This document shows positions 35,333 to 45,313 of a stretch of DNA of 64,000 nt, one piece after another (the stretch's first letter is position 1; each line of letters opens with the position of its first letter). Below the pieces are notes generated by a model that searched no databases, was not told the origin of the DNA, and saw nothing but the letters and a program-made list of their open reading frames with translations. This stretch comes from Bacillus sp. CECT 9360 (GTDB lineage: Bacteria; Bacillota; Bacilli; Bacillales; DSM-1321), in assembly GCF_918741275.1 (NCBI RefSeq), contig NZ_CAKKNA010000008.1, forward strand, positions 1 to 64,000, given 5' to 3'. The position numbers and the translations under genes were made by a program.

Positions 35333-35734
35333 ATGTCGAAGGATCATCGCGATGACAACAATGTAAAGGCGGGCCAATTTGACAAAATGATGGAAGAGTA
35401 TTTCCTTGACCCAAATACGAATTTACTCGATCAGTACACCTATAGAGTGGATATATTTGAGTGCAATGAAGAATATGTCGTGGAAGCTTTGTTTGACGAA
35501 AAGAAGCCTGGAAAAATAAGGGTAAAAGCGAACGGCGAGAAACTGGTTATCACTGCCTTTGTTAAAACTAAGCCTGATCCAGTTGAAAAGCCTATCGAAC
35601 GCACGGTTCCCTTTCCTTTTTCCATCAGCAGTAAAAAAATCACTGCCGCTTTCGGTAATGATATTTTAGAAATCAGGATATCCAAAAAAGACGACGTTTT
35701 TTCTTCGCAAAAGGAAATCATCATTCACTGTTAA
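35333..35734 (+). CDS. cotM: CotM-like Hsp20/alpha-crystallin spore coat protein
   Basis: A 133-residue protein from MSKDHRDDNNVKAGQFDKM behind GTGGAGG. The middle is an alpha-crystallin-type beta sandwich (YRVDIFECNEEYVVEALF; GKIRVKANGEKLVITAF). In B. subtilis cotM lies between sspP and yneK and encodes a coat protein of this fold. Here it lies between selA and the SelW-like gene. Position and fold support the name; identity is not high enough to be sure by eye. Confidence 0.7.
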   Translation: MSKDHRDDNNVKAGQFDKMMEEYFLDPNTNLLDQYTYRVDIFECNEEYVVEALFDEKKPGKIRVKANGEKLVITAFVKTKPDPVEKPIERTVPFPFSISSKKITAAFGNDILEIRISKKDDVFSSQKEIIIHC

Positions 35735-35760
35735 AAAGGATGACCGTAATCATCCTTTTT
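35733..35760. terminator. Bidirectional terminator between cotM and the SelW-like gene
   Basis: AAAAAGGATGA and TCATCCTTTTT are an eleven-base perfect stem serving both converging genes. Confidence 0.9.
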
Positions 35761-36000
35761 CTATTGCATCGCTTCCATGGATGCTGCGATTTCCTGGTTT
35801 TTCGGGAACTTGCCCGTTTCTTTCTTTGAAAAAACTAAATTGCCGTTAATGGTTACTTCAAAAACCCCACCTGAAGATGGAATCATTTCCAGCTTTGTAA
35901 TGTTTCCGCGATACTGGTTGAACAGTTCTTCTGCGAGACCCGCAGCTTTCGGAGCGTAGTTTCACATCATGCAGAATTCAATTTGCACCTCATATTTCAT
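35761..36000 (-). CDS. SelW/Rdx-family selenoprotein with CxxU motif
   Basis: A 79-residue thioredoxin-like protein. It starts MKYEVQIEFC and continues MM, UGA at codon 13 (35964-35962), then NYAPKAAGLAEELFN. Cys10-Met-Met-Sec13 after the first strand is the CxxU redox site of the Rdx family (SelW, SelT, SelH, SelV). The C-terminal half, PSSGGVFEVTINGNLVFSK and TGKFPKNQE, is the family's second conserved block. GGGAGG precedes the ATG. A hairpin with loop GGUCU follows the UGA. Without recoding the gene would be a 12-codon fragment. It lies between cotM and selD. Confidence 0.92.
35931..35945 (-). promoter_or_regulatory. Bacterial SECIS element in the SelW-like gene
   Basis: Sixteen bases after the UGA the mRNA reads CTGCG-GGTCT-CGCAG: a five-pair stem with a GGUCU loop. 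E. coli fdhF has the same GGUCU loop, contacted by SelB. Confidence 0.88.
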
Positions 36001-36134
36001 ACAACACACCTCCCTGTAAGTCATTTTCATTGTTATTTTAGTATAAATCATTTCTTTAAACAAATTCGAAGCTTATCCATAGCGTATAAATGAAATAATG
36101 AATTATACTAGGAAAGATGGAGGTGGATGAACTG

Positions 36135-37187
36135 ATGACAGAACATGAAAAGATCCGGCTTACAGCCATGTCAACCAAAGCTGGCTGAGGCTGTAAAATT
36201 GGTCCCGCGGACCTGGCGCAAGTTTTGCGTCTTTTACCAAAACAAAATCCAATTCCTGAACTGATTGTAGGCAACGAAACATCAGACGATGCAGGAGTTT
36301 ATAAACTGACCGATGAAATCGCCCTCATCCAGACGGTGGACTTTTTTACGCCGATTGTCGATGATCCGTATATGTTCGGCCAGATCGCCGCTGCGAATTC
36401 CCTGAGCGACGTCTATGCCATGGGCGGTGAGCCTAAGACGGTGCTGAATATCGTCGGCTATCCAATCAAAAAACTCGGAGGCGAAATGCTTGCCGAAATC
36501 CTGAAGGGTGCGCAGGATAAAGTGGCAGAAGCAGGCGCTATCACTGCGGGCGGCCATTCGATTGATGACCAGGAACCGAAATTCGGTTTATCGGTTACCG
36601 GAATCGTCCATCCAGACAAGATTTGGAAAAACGTCGGCTCCAAACCAGGTGACCTGTTAGTATTGACTAAGCCGATCGGTGTCGGGATCTTGACTACCGG
36701 AATTAAGCGTAATGCCGTAACTGCGGAGCAGGAAAAAGCTGTTACCGAAACGATGGCCATGCTGAATAAGCTTGCGGCCGAAACGTTAAAGCCATTCCAT
36801 CCTAATGCCGTGACTGATGTAACAGGATTCGGTTTATTGGGACATGCCAGTGAAATGGCCGGAGGCAGCGACGTTAGCTTTGACATTTTCAGCGATAAAG
36901 TCCCAGTATTGGATGGTGCCCGTAAGCTTGCGGCCGAAGGAATCATTCCGGGCGGCTCAAAATCCAATCATTCCTGGCTAGCCGGTAATGTTTTGTATCC
37001 GGAAAGCATGCCTTTAGAAGAACAATTAGTTTTATGTGATGCGATTACTTCCGGTGGTTTGCTTGTAAGCATCCCTGAGAACGAAGCTCACCAGTTTATC
37101 GCTCACCTGCATGAAGCGGGTCTGTCGAATGCAGCTATCGTGGGTACTGTATCGGAAAAACGAGAAAAAGCAATATACGTATTATAA
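36135..37187 (+). CDS. selD: Selenophosphate synthetase, itself a selenoprotein
   Basis: SelD makes monoselenophosphate from selenide and ATP. The frame reads MTEHEKIRLTAMSTKAG, then UGA at codon 18 (36186-36188), then GCKIGPADLAQVL. The E. coli enzyme has catalytic Cys17 at this place, and many SelDs use Sec. The rest is a complete AIRS-type ATPase (NETSDDAGVYKL; QTVDFFTPIVDDPYMFG; TAGGHSIDDQEP; VTGFGLLGHASEM). Translated with Sec it is 350 residues. GGAGG precedes the ATG; an in-frame ATG six codons earlier is an alternative. A gene caller would start about 30 codons too late. Confidence 0.96.
36201..36213 (+). promoter_or_regulatory. Bacterial SECIS-like hairpin in selD
   Basis: Twelve bases after the UGA the mRNA can form GGTCC-CGC-GGACC, five perfect pairs with a G in the small loop. 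Distance and size suit a SelB-binding hairpin. Confidence 0.75.
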
Positions 37188-37243
37188 AGAAAACTCGTCG
37201 ATTGACGAGCCGTAAGGCGGAGATTAGACGAAGTTGCACTTAT

Positions 37244-37317
37244 GCAGAAAGGAAGTTGATAACTTTCCTTTCTGCTAAGAGAAAAATCCGTTTGAGCGAC
37301 TCAAACGGATTTTTTTA
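37244..37317. terminator. Two tandem hairpins between selD and selB
   Basis: The first hairpin is GCAGAAAGGAAGTT/AACTTTCCTTTCTGC (37244-37275, one bulge). The second, AAAAATCCGTTTGAG/CTCAAACGGATTTTT (37282-37317), is a bidirectional terminator for the converging genes. The second overlaps the end of selB by three bases. Confidence 0.85.
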
Positions 37318-39195
37318 TAGCCATATTCTGTTGTTTCCTTCGCGTCGGGTAAACCTTCCGCTGTCCAGTCTTTCAAGGAAAGGAATCATGTATTTTCGCG
37401 ATAAGCCAAGAATCTCTTTAGCTTCTCCTACTTCAAAGGAAGTCCCTGTATGTTCCTTGAGCTTGTTGACGGCTTCCGTGAAAATATCACCGGAAAGATA
37501 GAATTTATCATCCAGTGGCACTAGCCAATTTTTTTCCTGAAGAAAGTGGGTTAATTCCGGTCTAATGGTTTCTGGAATGCCGGCATCCTGGAGATAATTT
37601 TCCAGATAACGCACTTGCAAGCCATCCTGCTTTATTGCCTCTAACATACCTTCCACCCGTTTGCTCCAATTTTTCGGAATATGGGGTGCAAAGTCAGCGG
37701 TGAAGAAAAATTGGCCAGCTCTTTTCCAAATGCCTTTTTCTTCACCGAGCGTTAACACAAATTCAAGCAGTACTTTTGGGGAAACAGCTTGAAGCCCTTG
37801 GATGACCTCTGCTTTGTTGATGCCCTTCCTCATTGGGTTTGCATGCTCATATTCCCTCAGCCGATCATATATTTCCTCAGTAAGGTTTTCGATTACCCGC
37901 TTGGTCGTGTACAGTCCCTGTCCATATTCGCTAAATTCCGGTTGATTCAATAATACCTGGATGATTTCTGCTTCAGGGAGGGAAGTACGCGTGATTAATT
38001 CATTAATGGATAACCCTTTTGATACCATCAAAGCTGAAACGATCCGCTCCTCCGGCTTACCTTCTTTTTTCCTGGCCAGCTCATCAATCGTCTTCATACC
38101 AAATCGGTATTTATCACCTCTTGGATCAATGACCCAGCCGCCGCCTATCGTTTCCTGCGGGCTTGGACGGCGCAGGATAAAACGGTCGCCCCTCTTTGTG
38201 ACGATTTCTTCTTCCAGCCGAAGCTGACAGAGAATCTCTCCATGTTCTGAACCGGTTTCATTTCTGTCAAAAAAGACAATCCGCCCCATCACCTCGGAAG
38301 TGCCAATATGGCATTTAATCGGCATTCTTTGTTTGACGATATGCTCTAGATCACCGGCTGTTCTCAACGAAACATCCAAAGTTTTAGTGACGATGAAATG
38401 CTCCGAGGATACGAGGACATCTCCGCGTTCGATCTCCTCTTTTGCGACACCGGAAAGATTAACCGCTGCTCTCTGGCCTGCGAATGCTCGTTCAGCTGAT
38501 TTATGATGGACCTGCAACTGGCGGGCTTTCGTATCAAGGTTTTTGGGAAGAATGAGCAAAGACTGACCCTCTTCCAGGGACCCTTCATAGACGGTTCCTC
38601 GGACAACGGTTCCTTGCCCTTTCACAGTAAACACCTGATCGATTGGAAGCCTAAACGGCCCTTTGGTATCCCTGGATTCCAGGGTTCCCAGTTCTGTGAG
38701 GATAAGCTGTCTCAGCTCTTCTATTCCTTTTTTCGATAAACTGTCCACCATAATTACCGGGGCATCTTGAAAGATGCTCTCTTCCAGCTCAAGCACAATC
38801 TCTTCCTTAACCAAGTCAATGAAGTCCGCTTCCACCTTGTCACTTTTCGAAATTGCGACAATCCCTCTTTTGATACCTAAAAAGTCCAAGATCTCCAAGT
38901 GTTCCTTCGTTTGCGGCATAACCCCTTCGTCAGCGGCAACCACAAGAACGACTAAATCAATCCCCGCCACTCCCGCGATCATTTGCCGAATAAATCGTTC
39001 ATGACCCGGAACATCGATGACCGAAACCTGTATCTCTTCATTTTCATAAAGAGGTGCAAATCCCAGTTCAATCGATATTTGCCGTTCTTTTTCTTCTTTT
39101 AAGCGGTCGGTATCCACATTGGTCAGCGCTTTTGTAAGCGACGTCTTCCCATGGTCAATATGCCCGGCCATTCCGATTGTAAAATGCTTTTTCAT
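37315..39195 (-). CDS. selB: Selenocysteine-specific elongation factor
   Basis: SelB carries Sec-tRNA(Sec) to UGA codons marked by a SECIS hairpin. The N-terminal GTPase has [29 protein letters not shown] and ISKSDKV. After two beta-barrel domains ([17 protein letters not shown]) the C-terminal third holds winged-helix repeats that bind the SECIS, ending [18 protein letters not shown]. The ATG at 39195 fits AAGGA; the ATG three codons earlier is too close. At 626 residues it is full length. coaW lies 17 bases upstream on the same strand. Confidence 0.96.
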   Translation of the reverse strand: MKKHFTIGMAGHIDHGKTSLTKALTNVDTDRLKEEKERQISIELGFAPLYENEEIQVSVIDVPGHERFIRQMIAGVAGIDLVVLVVAADEGVMPQTKEHLEILDFLGIKRGIVAISKSDKVEADFIDLVKEEIVLELEESIFQDAPVIMVDSLSKKGIEELRQLILTELGTLESRDTKGPFRLPIDQVFTVKGQGTVVRGTVYEGSLEEGQSLLILPKNLDTKARQLQVHHKSAERAFAGQRAAVNLSGVAKEEIERGDVLVSSEHFIVTKTLDVSLRTAGDLEHIVKQRMPIKCHIGTSEVMGRIVFFDRNETGSEHGEILCQLRLEEEIVTKRGDRFILRRPSPQETIGGGWVIDPRGDKYRFGMKTIDELARKKEGKPEERIVSALMVSKGLSINELITRTSLPEAEIIQVLLNQPEFSEYGQGLYTTKRVIENLTEEIYDRLREYEHANPMRKGINKAEVIQGLQAVSPKVLLEFVLTLGEEKGIWKRAGQFFFTADFAPHIPKNWSKRVEGMLEAIKQDGLQVRYLENYLQDAGIPETIRPELTHFLQEKNWLVPLDDKFYLSGDIFTEAVNKLKEHTGTSFEVGEAKEILGLSRKYMIPFLERLDSGRFTRREGNNRIWL

Positions 39196-39212
39196 CACGG
39201 ACATCCTTTTTT

Positions 39213-40025
39213 TTACTGATATAGAAGAGCTCCGATTGCCCCGCTGTATTCCCCTTTTTCCAGAAAAAGCGGATGGCAGCCGAAAGCTGTTGTAGCCTCT
39301 GATAGCATCTGTTGAAGTGGTTTATTGCCAGCAACCGTTCCGCCGATATAGACGATATCCTTCACCTGGTGGATACTTGCTGCCTGCACGGCCAACAGCA
39401 TGATCGTTTGGGCTATCATGCCGGTTAAAGCGGCAATGGCATCTTCTTTCTTAGCACTGCTCAAGCCTGAAGCTTTTCCGAAATTGCTTGCTGTAAAGTG
39501 TCCGGGAATGGGAGGTTCTAGTGGTGCATAGATGTCTTTCACTAGCAGGTCCATTTCAGAACGACTTCCCTTTTCTGCAAGGGAAACGATCTCCCTGAAA
39601 TCATTCGTTCCTGACAACAAAAAAGCCAAGCCAAGAAATGTCCCGCCTCCAACGCCGGTTCCAATAATCCGTTCGGAAGAATTCTCTGTAAGTAAATGGA
39701 GCGATGTGCCCGTTCCAACATTCACAACAATACAGTTGTTCAATGAATGTTTAGCTTCCTGTTTCAACAGAAAAGCTGCCCCTTCCACAGTTGCTTCAAA
39801 TTCATCGATTACCTTAGCAGGCAAAGCCAGTTTTTCCTGAACGCGCCCGCTTTTTCCTCCGGTGATACAAATTCTAGCTTCCGGGGCAATAATTGAGAGC
39901 CATTGGACAAGCGATGACAAATCATGATAGGAATAAATTTTCACATGTAGCTTTTCTTCTTCAAAATAAGCCAACTTGATAAGCGAACCGCCAGCATCTA
40001 TCCCAATCCTTTTCACTGTCATCAT
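39213..40025 (-). CDS. coaW: Type II pantothenate kinase
   Basis: A 270-residue ASKHA-fold kinase that phosphorylates pantothenate, the first step of coenzyme A synthesis. It starts [16 protein letters not shown] (phosphate-1 loop), then [11 protein letters not shown] and [16 protein letters not shown], as in staphylococcal CoaW. B. subtilis has types I and III, so a type II enzyme here is a lineage feature. GAGGGA precedes two adjacent ATGs. It is probably co-transcribed with selB; a functional link is not obvious. Confidence 0.92.
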   Translation of the reverse strand: MMTVKRIGIDAGGSLIKLAYFEEEKLHVKIYSYHDLSSLVQWLSIIAPEARICITGGKSGRVQEKLALPAKVIDEFEATVEGAAFLLKQEAKHSLNNCIVVNVGTGTSLHLLTENSSERIIGTGVGGGTFLGLAFLLSGTNDFREIVSLAEKGSRSEMDLLVKDIYAPLEPPIPGHFTASNFGKASGLSSAKKEDAIAALTGMIAQTIMLLAVQAASIHQVKDIVYIGGTVAGNKPLQQMLSEATTAFGCHPLFLEKGEYSGAIGALLYQ

Positions 40026-40109
40026 GAGTCCCTCTCTTCATCTATTATAATTACTATGAATTGATTATAGCACCTTGACCACTGGTTTGAGGAACAATTG
40101 AACTTCGCC

Positions 40110-43100
40110 TTACACACCGAAAAATTGAAATTCAGTCGAGCTTCCTTTTTGTGTCGAGATCACTTCAAGCCGGGCATCAATCCGTTCCTTTAGCTCCGGT
40201 ACGTGGGAGATGATCCCAACGAGCCTTCCACTGCTTTGGATATCCATTAATGCTTCAATTGCGTTATCCAGGGATTCGGGATCGAGCGTCCCAAATCCTT
40301 CATCAATGAACATCGTTTCAAGCGAAATGCCGCCCGCGTATTGTTGGACGACATCCGCTAGCCCGAGCGCCAGAGCGAGAGCAGCCTTAAAGCTCTCTCC
40401 TCCTGACAGGGTCTTCACATGGCGTTCCTGTCCGGTATACTGGTCGTAAACAGACAGTTCCAAGCCGCTTTGAATATTCATGCGGGTCGGGTCAATTTTT
40501 CGCAGAAGCTGATAGCGCCCGCTTGTCATTTTAAGCAGCCTTGTATTGGCTTCCTTTAAAATGTCATCAAGAAAGGCGGCCAAGACATACCGTTCGAATG
40601 TGATCTTGAAAGGGTTCTGCCCTTTTGATATTTCATGCAGATGTCCGATCATCGCATATTTCTCATCAAGCGATTTTTGTTCTACGATGATTTCTTCAAT
40701 CTTGCCAGCGATTTCTGCATTTTTACTTTTCGCAGTGACTACCAGGTTTTGAAGATTTCTAACACCTTCCAAATCACTATCGACTTGCCGGAACTTACTT
40801 TGCAGCCCCTCTACATCCGGCTTCTCGACACCGTTTAATCTTAGTTCAAGATCATGGTACAGCCCAGTCACGCTATGAAATTTCTGTTCGTACTCACCAA
40901 TGTGTTTTTCAAGCGAGTTGATTTCATTGTCACTTTTTTTAGATGAGGTGTATGCCTGGTAAGTATCAAATCCTTGCTTGGTCATATCTTCCTTGAAGCT
41001 ATTCCGTTCTTTTTCCAGCTCCTCGTTCAGCTTCTCCAGTTGGTTTACGCTTGACTGTTGATTAGCCAAAACAGCTGACTCTGCTTCCTTGGATTTCTGA
41101 AGCTGCGCTTGGGATTTCTCCAAAGCATTCTGCAGCTTTTGATGGGCTGCCATTGCTTTATTTAACACAAGCTGGTAGGCCTCTTGAGTACGGATTTCTT
41201 CAGGGACAGATTCTTTCAAGCCTGTAAGCCTGGCGTTTTCCTCAATAAACTGCGCCTTCACGGTATCTTCGGTTTTTTTCAAGGTTTCCAGTGAAGACTT
41301 TGCTGTTGAAGATTTTTCTTTCAAGACGCTCAGCTTTTCATCTAGCTTGACCAGGGAGTCTTTTTTTGACTTTAAATCAGATAATTCTCGCGCCAGATCG
41401 TTTTTTTGCTGTTGGTGCTTGTTTTGGTAATCCTGAATCCTGGAAATATCAAAGTCTCTAAGGAAACCCTGAATTTCTTCGGTTTTTTCTGTAACCACCT
41501 TTTTTACTGTGTTACATTGGGAATCAGCCTGATAATATTGAGATTCTGCACTTCCTTTTTCTGTTTCCATCGCAGTAAGGGCAGCTTTTTGCTTGTTTAA
41601 TGCCTCTTCGCTTGGCATATCAACGGGAGGATGCGCCGGTGATGTATGCTCATGCGAGCCGCAAACCGGACAGGGATGACCATGTTCAAGCATTGCTGCA
41701 AGCATCCCTGCCTGACTCTTCCGCCAGTCCAATTCGAGCTGACCCATCTTTTCTTTTTCGATTGAGAATCTTTGCTTGGCAGCCTCAAGACGCTCCTGCT
41801 TTTCCTTCACCGTTTCTTGCAGCCTAAGCATTTCTTGATTCGTTGCATTCACCTTACTTAACTTGTTTAATAGTTCTTCGTTTTTTTCCAGTTCTCTTTC
41901 TTTTTCCGCATATAAAACAGCTGCTTTCTCACTATTGTTCTTTTCAAGCAGCAGCCGCTCAGCCTCTTTTTCCATTTCGGTAAGATTGGCTTCAGTGAGT
42001 TCTCTCTTGTGGCTGCTTTCCTTCCATTGTCTTTCTAACAAGCTTGTCTTTTCGTTTATCGTTGAAAAAGTCTGCACCGCTTCACTCAGCTGTTGCAGGC
42101 GATGGATCTCGGATAATGCTTGATCCCTCTCTGGTGCTTTAGCAACTTCAGCTTCGTAGCTCTTTTCGTTCTGTGCCCTTTCAGTTGCCAAAGCAACTGC
42201 TTTCCCCTTCAATTCCACGAGCTCGCCCGTTACCAGTTTAACCTGTTTGCCGACTCTCAAGTATAACTGTTCCTGCTTTTCCAACACCGTTGCCTTTTGA
42301 GCAAGGGAAATCTGTGATTTGAATTGATCAATCTCTGTTTTCTTCTCTTCCAGCGCTGCCTTTTCCAGCTTCAATTTCTCCTGTTCAGCAAAGCGCTTCA
42401 GCAGCTCTTCCGCTTTGACGACTTCTGCTTGCACTTGATCTCTTGCCGCTTGTTTTTGTTTCATTTCCGCTTCAAGTCTAGTGATTTTCTCCTCACTGCG
42501 CTGGATTTCTTCTGCGAGTATCGGGAGCACCAATTGTTCATTGGGTTCATCGGCATTGATTGCAGTGATCAGTTCCTCGTTGTCGCCCGCCTGTATTTCC
42601 TTCATCAGATGGATCCTATCGTTTCGGCTTTTCTCGCTGAGTTTACGGAGTTCAGCCGCTTCTTCTTTTAACTTCTCTTCGATTCTTTTATACAATTCCG
42701 TATGGAATAGCTTCTGCAAAATTTGTTCTTTATCCTTGCTTTCCGAAGTGAGCAGTTTTCTGAATTCACCCTGCGGTATCATCAAAATTTGCCGGAACTG
42801 GTTGGCATCGATCTGCATGATTGTTTTTATTTTCTCGTCGACTTCCCGGACATTGGCGCCAAGCAGCTTTTTCTCTCCTGCAGCATCGATTTCATAGAGT
42901 TCAGCTTTAGAGGTCACGGTGACGTATCCTTCGCCAGTCTTTTTCTTTCTTTCCTGTTGGGGAGCCCGCCAAATCGAATAGGTTTTTCCGCGCAGGGTAA
43001 ATTCAAGCGTCACTTCTGTAGACAGGTCATCGTCGGCAAACTGGCTTCGGAGCTCCTGTCCGTTCCGGTCTTCACCGCTTGCTTTCCCGTAAATCGCAAA

Positions 43101-43247
43101 GCTGATGCCATCGAAAATAGTCGTTTTCCCCGAGCCGGTCTTCCCGGAAATCACAAACATCGTCCGGTTGCCCAATGCCGTAAAATCAATCTTTTCCTTA
43201 TTTGCATAGGGTCCAAAAGCTTGCATCGTCAATATAAGAGGTTTCAT
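40110..43247 (-). CDS. sbcC: Exonuclease subunit SbcC (SMC-like ATPase)
   Basis: A 1045-residue Rad50-type ATPase. Walker A ISGKTGSGKTTIFDG is near 35. Two long coiled-coil arms follow, with a zinc hook HPCPVCGSHEH in the middle. The C-terminal lobe has TLSGGESFKAALALALGLAD and the Walker B FIDEGFGTLD. With SbcD it opens hairpins and trims DNA ends during repair. The start overlaps the sbcD stop by four bases (ATGA). Confidence 0.97.
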   Translation of the reverse strand: MKPLILTMQAFGPYANKEKIDFTALGNRTMFVISGKTGSGKTTIFDGISFAIYGKASGEDRNGQELRSQFADDDLSTEVTLEFTLRGKTYSIWRAPQQERKKKTGEGYVTVTSKAELYEIDAAGEKKLLGANVREVDEKIKTIMQIDANQFRQILMIPQGEFRKLLTSESKDKEQILQKLFHTELYKRIEEKLKEEAAELRKLSEKSRNDRIHLMKEIQAGDNEELITAINADEPNEQLVLPILAEEIQRSEEKITRLEAEMKQKQAARDQVQAEVVKAEELLKRFAEQEKLKLEKAALEEKKTEIDQFKSQISLAQKATVLEKQEQLYLRVGKQVKLVTGELVELKGKAVALATERAQNEKSYEAEVAKAPERDQALSEIHRLQQLSEAVQTFSTINEKTSLLERQWKESSHKRELTEANLTEMEKEAERLLLEKNNSEKAAVLYAEKERELEKNEELLNKLSKVNATNQEMLRLQETVKEKQERLEAAKQRFSIEKEKMGQLELDWRKSQAGMLAAMLEHGHPCPVCGSHEHTSPAHPPVDMPSEEALNKQKAALTAMETEKGSAESQYYQADSQCNTVKKVVTEKTEEIQGFLRDFDISRIQDYQNKHQQQKNDLARELSDLKSKKDSLVKLDEKLSVLKEKSSTAKSSLETLKKTEDTVKAQFIEENARLTGLKESVPEEIRTQEAYQLVLNKAMAAHQKLQNALEKSQAQLQKSKEAESAVLANQQSSVNQLEKLNEELEKERNSFKEDMTKQGFDTYQAYTSSKKSDNEINSLEKHIGEYEQKFHSVTGLYHDLELRLNGVEKPDVEGLQSKFRQVDSDLEGVRNLQNLVVTAKSKNAEIAGKIEEIIVEQKSLDEKYAMIGHLHEISKGQNPFKITFERYVLAAFLDDILKEANTRLLKMTSGRYQLLRKIDPTRMNIQSGLELSVYDQYTGQERHVKTLSGGESFKAALALALGLADVVQQYAGGISLETMFIDEGFGTLDPESLDNAIEALMDIQSSGRLVGIISHVPELKERIDARLEVISTQKGSSTEFQFFGV

Positions 43248-44389
43248 TTCACAGCTTCCTCCTTTTTGACAGCCTCAATAACCGAAGTCATGACATCGCG
43301 CTTTTGCCTATCAAACTGTCTTTCTGTCATTTCCTTATAAAACGTTTCAAAAAGGTCTAGCTCGGACTTCTTTTCATCCTTGATAGACGAAAAAGACTGC
43401 TTTCGTTTGAGGTCGATAAGATCCCATTTCCGTTCCAGATGAAGAACATTTGGATACACCTGGCGTAAACGGTTGATTGGATCGATCAATGAACCTTCAT
43501 CCGTCAATGTGATCTTTAAATAATCCTCTATATTTTGAGACTGGTAGAACCCCGGATCCAGCAGCTCTTCCATGAAGCCTTCGATTTCGCGCATATCCTG
43601 CTTTGGCGATAGTGAGCGGTATGAAACATCGAAACTTCCATCCGCCTTCATATCCACAATCGAAATTGATTTTTTTTGCTTCGCCTCTGAAAATGAATAT
43701 TTCAAAAGGGAGCCCGAATAATAGACGGTTGGGTTTTTAATCGCATCAGGACTATGCAAATGCCCAAGAGCCGTGTAATTGAAAGCATCAAAGCAATCAT
43801 GCGAAACAACTCCGGATCCTCCTACAGAAAGAGCTCTCTCTGAATCCGACGTTTTCCCTCCAATTACAAAGGCATGTCCGACAAATACATTCGGCTCATT
43901 GTGGTTCAGCGTTTTTTCAATCTTTCCGGCAATGGCTTTCATCGCATCCTGGTGGGTGTGAATGCTGTCATCTTCAAGAAGCTGGCGAACAACGCCAGGC
44001 TCTGCATAAGGTACAAGATAAAAATTAACGCCATCGATATTCACCGGCTCAAAGCTGTTGGCCAGTTTCCCCTGCATATATAAGTGGCTGTGCCGGTACC
44101 ACGAAGAACCGAAGGATAAGCGTTCGGCACTGTCGTGATTTCCAGAAATCGCCACAACCGGCGTCTTCATCTCTACATTTATCGTATATAAAATTTCATC
44201 GAGCAATTCTACTGCCTCAGTCGGCGGAACAGATCGATCATATAAATCCCCGGCAATCACCACCGCATCCGGCTTCTCTTCCTCTACGATTTCAATAAAT
44301 TGTAGTAGTGCCTGCCTCTGGTCCGCCGTCATATGTACACCGTGGACGATTTTTCCCAAATGCCAATCGGCCGTATGGATAAACTTCAT
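43244..44389 (-). CDS. sbcD: Exonuclease subunit SbcD (Mre11-like nuclease)
   Basis: A 381-residue calcineurin-fold nuclease. Metal-binding motifs are FIHTADWHLGK, VIAGDLYDR, ISGNHDSAERL, VGHAFV and ALGHLHS. The ATG at 44389 follows GGAGTGA; a GTG three codons earlier falls inside that site. It is the partner of the coupled sbcC gene. The pair lies between coaW and yneK. Confidence 0.97.
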   Translation of the reverse strand: MKFIHTADWHLGKIVHGVHMTADQRQALLQFIEIVEEEKPDAVVIAGDLYDRSVPPTEAVELLDEILYTINVEMKTPVVAISGNHDSAERLSFGSSWYRHSHLYMQGKLANSFEPVNIDGVNFYLVPYAEPGVVRQLLEDDSIHTHQDAMKAIAGKIEKTLNHNEPNVFVGHAFVIGGKTSDSERALSVGGSGVVSHDCFDAFNYTALGHLHSPDAIKNPTVYYSGSLLKYSFSEAKQKKSISIVDMKADGSFDVSYRSLSPKQDMREIEGFMEELLDPGFYQSQNIEDYLKITLTDEGSLIDPINRLRQVYPNVLHLERKWDLIDLKRKQSFSSIKDEKKSELDLFETFYKEMTERQFDRQKRDVMTSVIEAVKKEEAVK

Positions 44390-44472
44390 TTCTATCACTC
44401 CGCTCTATTCATCTCTTTAAGTATTATAACTCTTTCAATAAGACTCCGTACATATGTTCCAAGAATTGTTAT

Positions 44473-44500
44473 AAAAAAAGACAGATCATATTCTGATCTG
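44473..44500 (-). terminator. Terminator of yneK
   Basis: CAGATCA-N5-TGATCTG, followed on the minus strand by TCTTTTTTT. Confidence 0.8.
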
Positions 44501-44503
44501 CCT

Positions 44504-44941
44504 TTAACTAAAAAGATGTTCATACGGTGTCATATTCACTTGTCTTTCGTTAAGCTTTTTCCGCAAAAACTTATGGTCACGTTTCGGGGTTGCCAAAATA
44601 TAGCCCCTGATGACCAAATCTTCCGTGATTGCAGATACCTTTTCTTTCACGGCCAGTTCACCAATCTTACCGGCAATTTTCTGGCGGGCAATATCCCGGA
44701 ACAATTCTGGAACAGGCTCCACCAGATCTTCCAGCAGTTCCTTCTGGTCCGCTTTCCATAAATGCCTGGTTTCCCCTACATAATATTCTTCCCAGTCCAT
44801 ATCGGATTTGCCATCTTCCTTAGGGAACCGCTTCAGAAACTTCCGGAACATGAAAAAGCCACCAATGGCAAACAGGGAAATCAATACGACTATCCAAAAC
44901 AGGATAAACCACAAAAACCATCCGCTCAGCACGGCGTTCAC
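44504..44941 (-). CDS. yneK: DUF2621 protein YneK
   Basis: A 145-residue protein with one N-terminal membrane helix (GWFLWFILFWIVVLISLFAIGG). The cytosolic helical domain contains VPELFRDIARQKIAGKIGELA and MDWEEYYVGETRHLW. I recognise DUF2621, represented by YneK in B. subtilis, function unknown. In B. subtilis yneK is followed by cotM, sspP, sspO and citB; here the same genes appear but with the Sec and sbc genes inserted. Confidence 0.82.
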   Translation of the reverse strand: MNAVLSGWFLWFILFWIVVLISLFAIGGFFMFRKFLKRFPKEDGKSDMDWEEYYVGETRHLWKADQKELLEDLVEPVPELFRDIARQKIAGKIGELAVKEKVSAITEDLVIRGYILATPKRDHKFLRKKLNERQVNMTPYEHLFS

Positions 44942-45144
44942 CCCAATATAATATGTTTAATAGTTACGTTTATTATAGTCTTGATAGATTTCCTTTACAA
45001 GGGAATTATCGGGAGACATCTTATACTTGCGGGCACTATGGCTGAAATGATTCAACCCTAAAGGGTGAGGACAACCTTTTTTCAAGCGTGCATGTTGATA
45101 TTTGTTTTTCTCGCTTATATAATAGGAAAGTCTGAATACAGTAC

Positions 45145-45241
45145 GGGGCCGGAAGGGTAGCTGGTGCGCTCCTCGGTCTTCAAAACCGCCTGAGAGGCGC
45201 GTGTCGTCTCTGGTGGGTTCGATTCCCACACGGTCCCGCCA
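45145..45241 (+). tRNA. selC: tRNA-Sec (anticodon UCA)
   Basis: A 97-base tRNA with encoded GCCA 3' end. The anticodon arm CGGT-CTTCAAA-ACCG has TCA at 45180-45182. It shows the hallmarks of tRNA-Sec: a long variable arm (CCTGAGAGGCGCGTGTCGTCTC), an extended acceptor (GGGGCCG with CGGTCCC, seven or eight pairs) and a T arm GTGGG-TTCGATT-CCCAC. It decodes the UGA codons described in this window. A terminator-like hairpin lies about 70 bases downstream. Confidence 0.95.
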
Positions 45242-45313
45242 AAAAACCAATAACCCAAGGGTTAGATGGAATCTTTTTTAAAACATTAATGTCAATAATA
45301 CTTAATTTCATCT

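Noticed and set aside
44957-45250. Minus-strand ORF containing RVGIEPTRDDTRLSGG
   Set aside because: It is antisense to tRNA-Sec and has no ribosome site.
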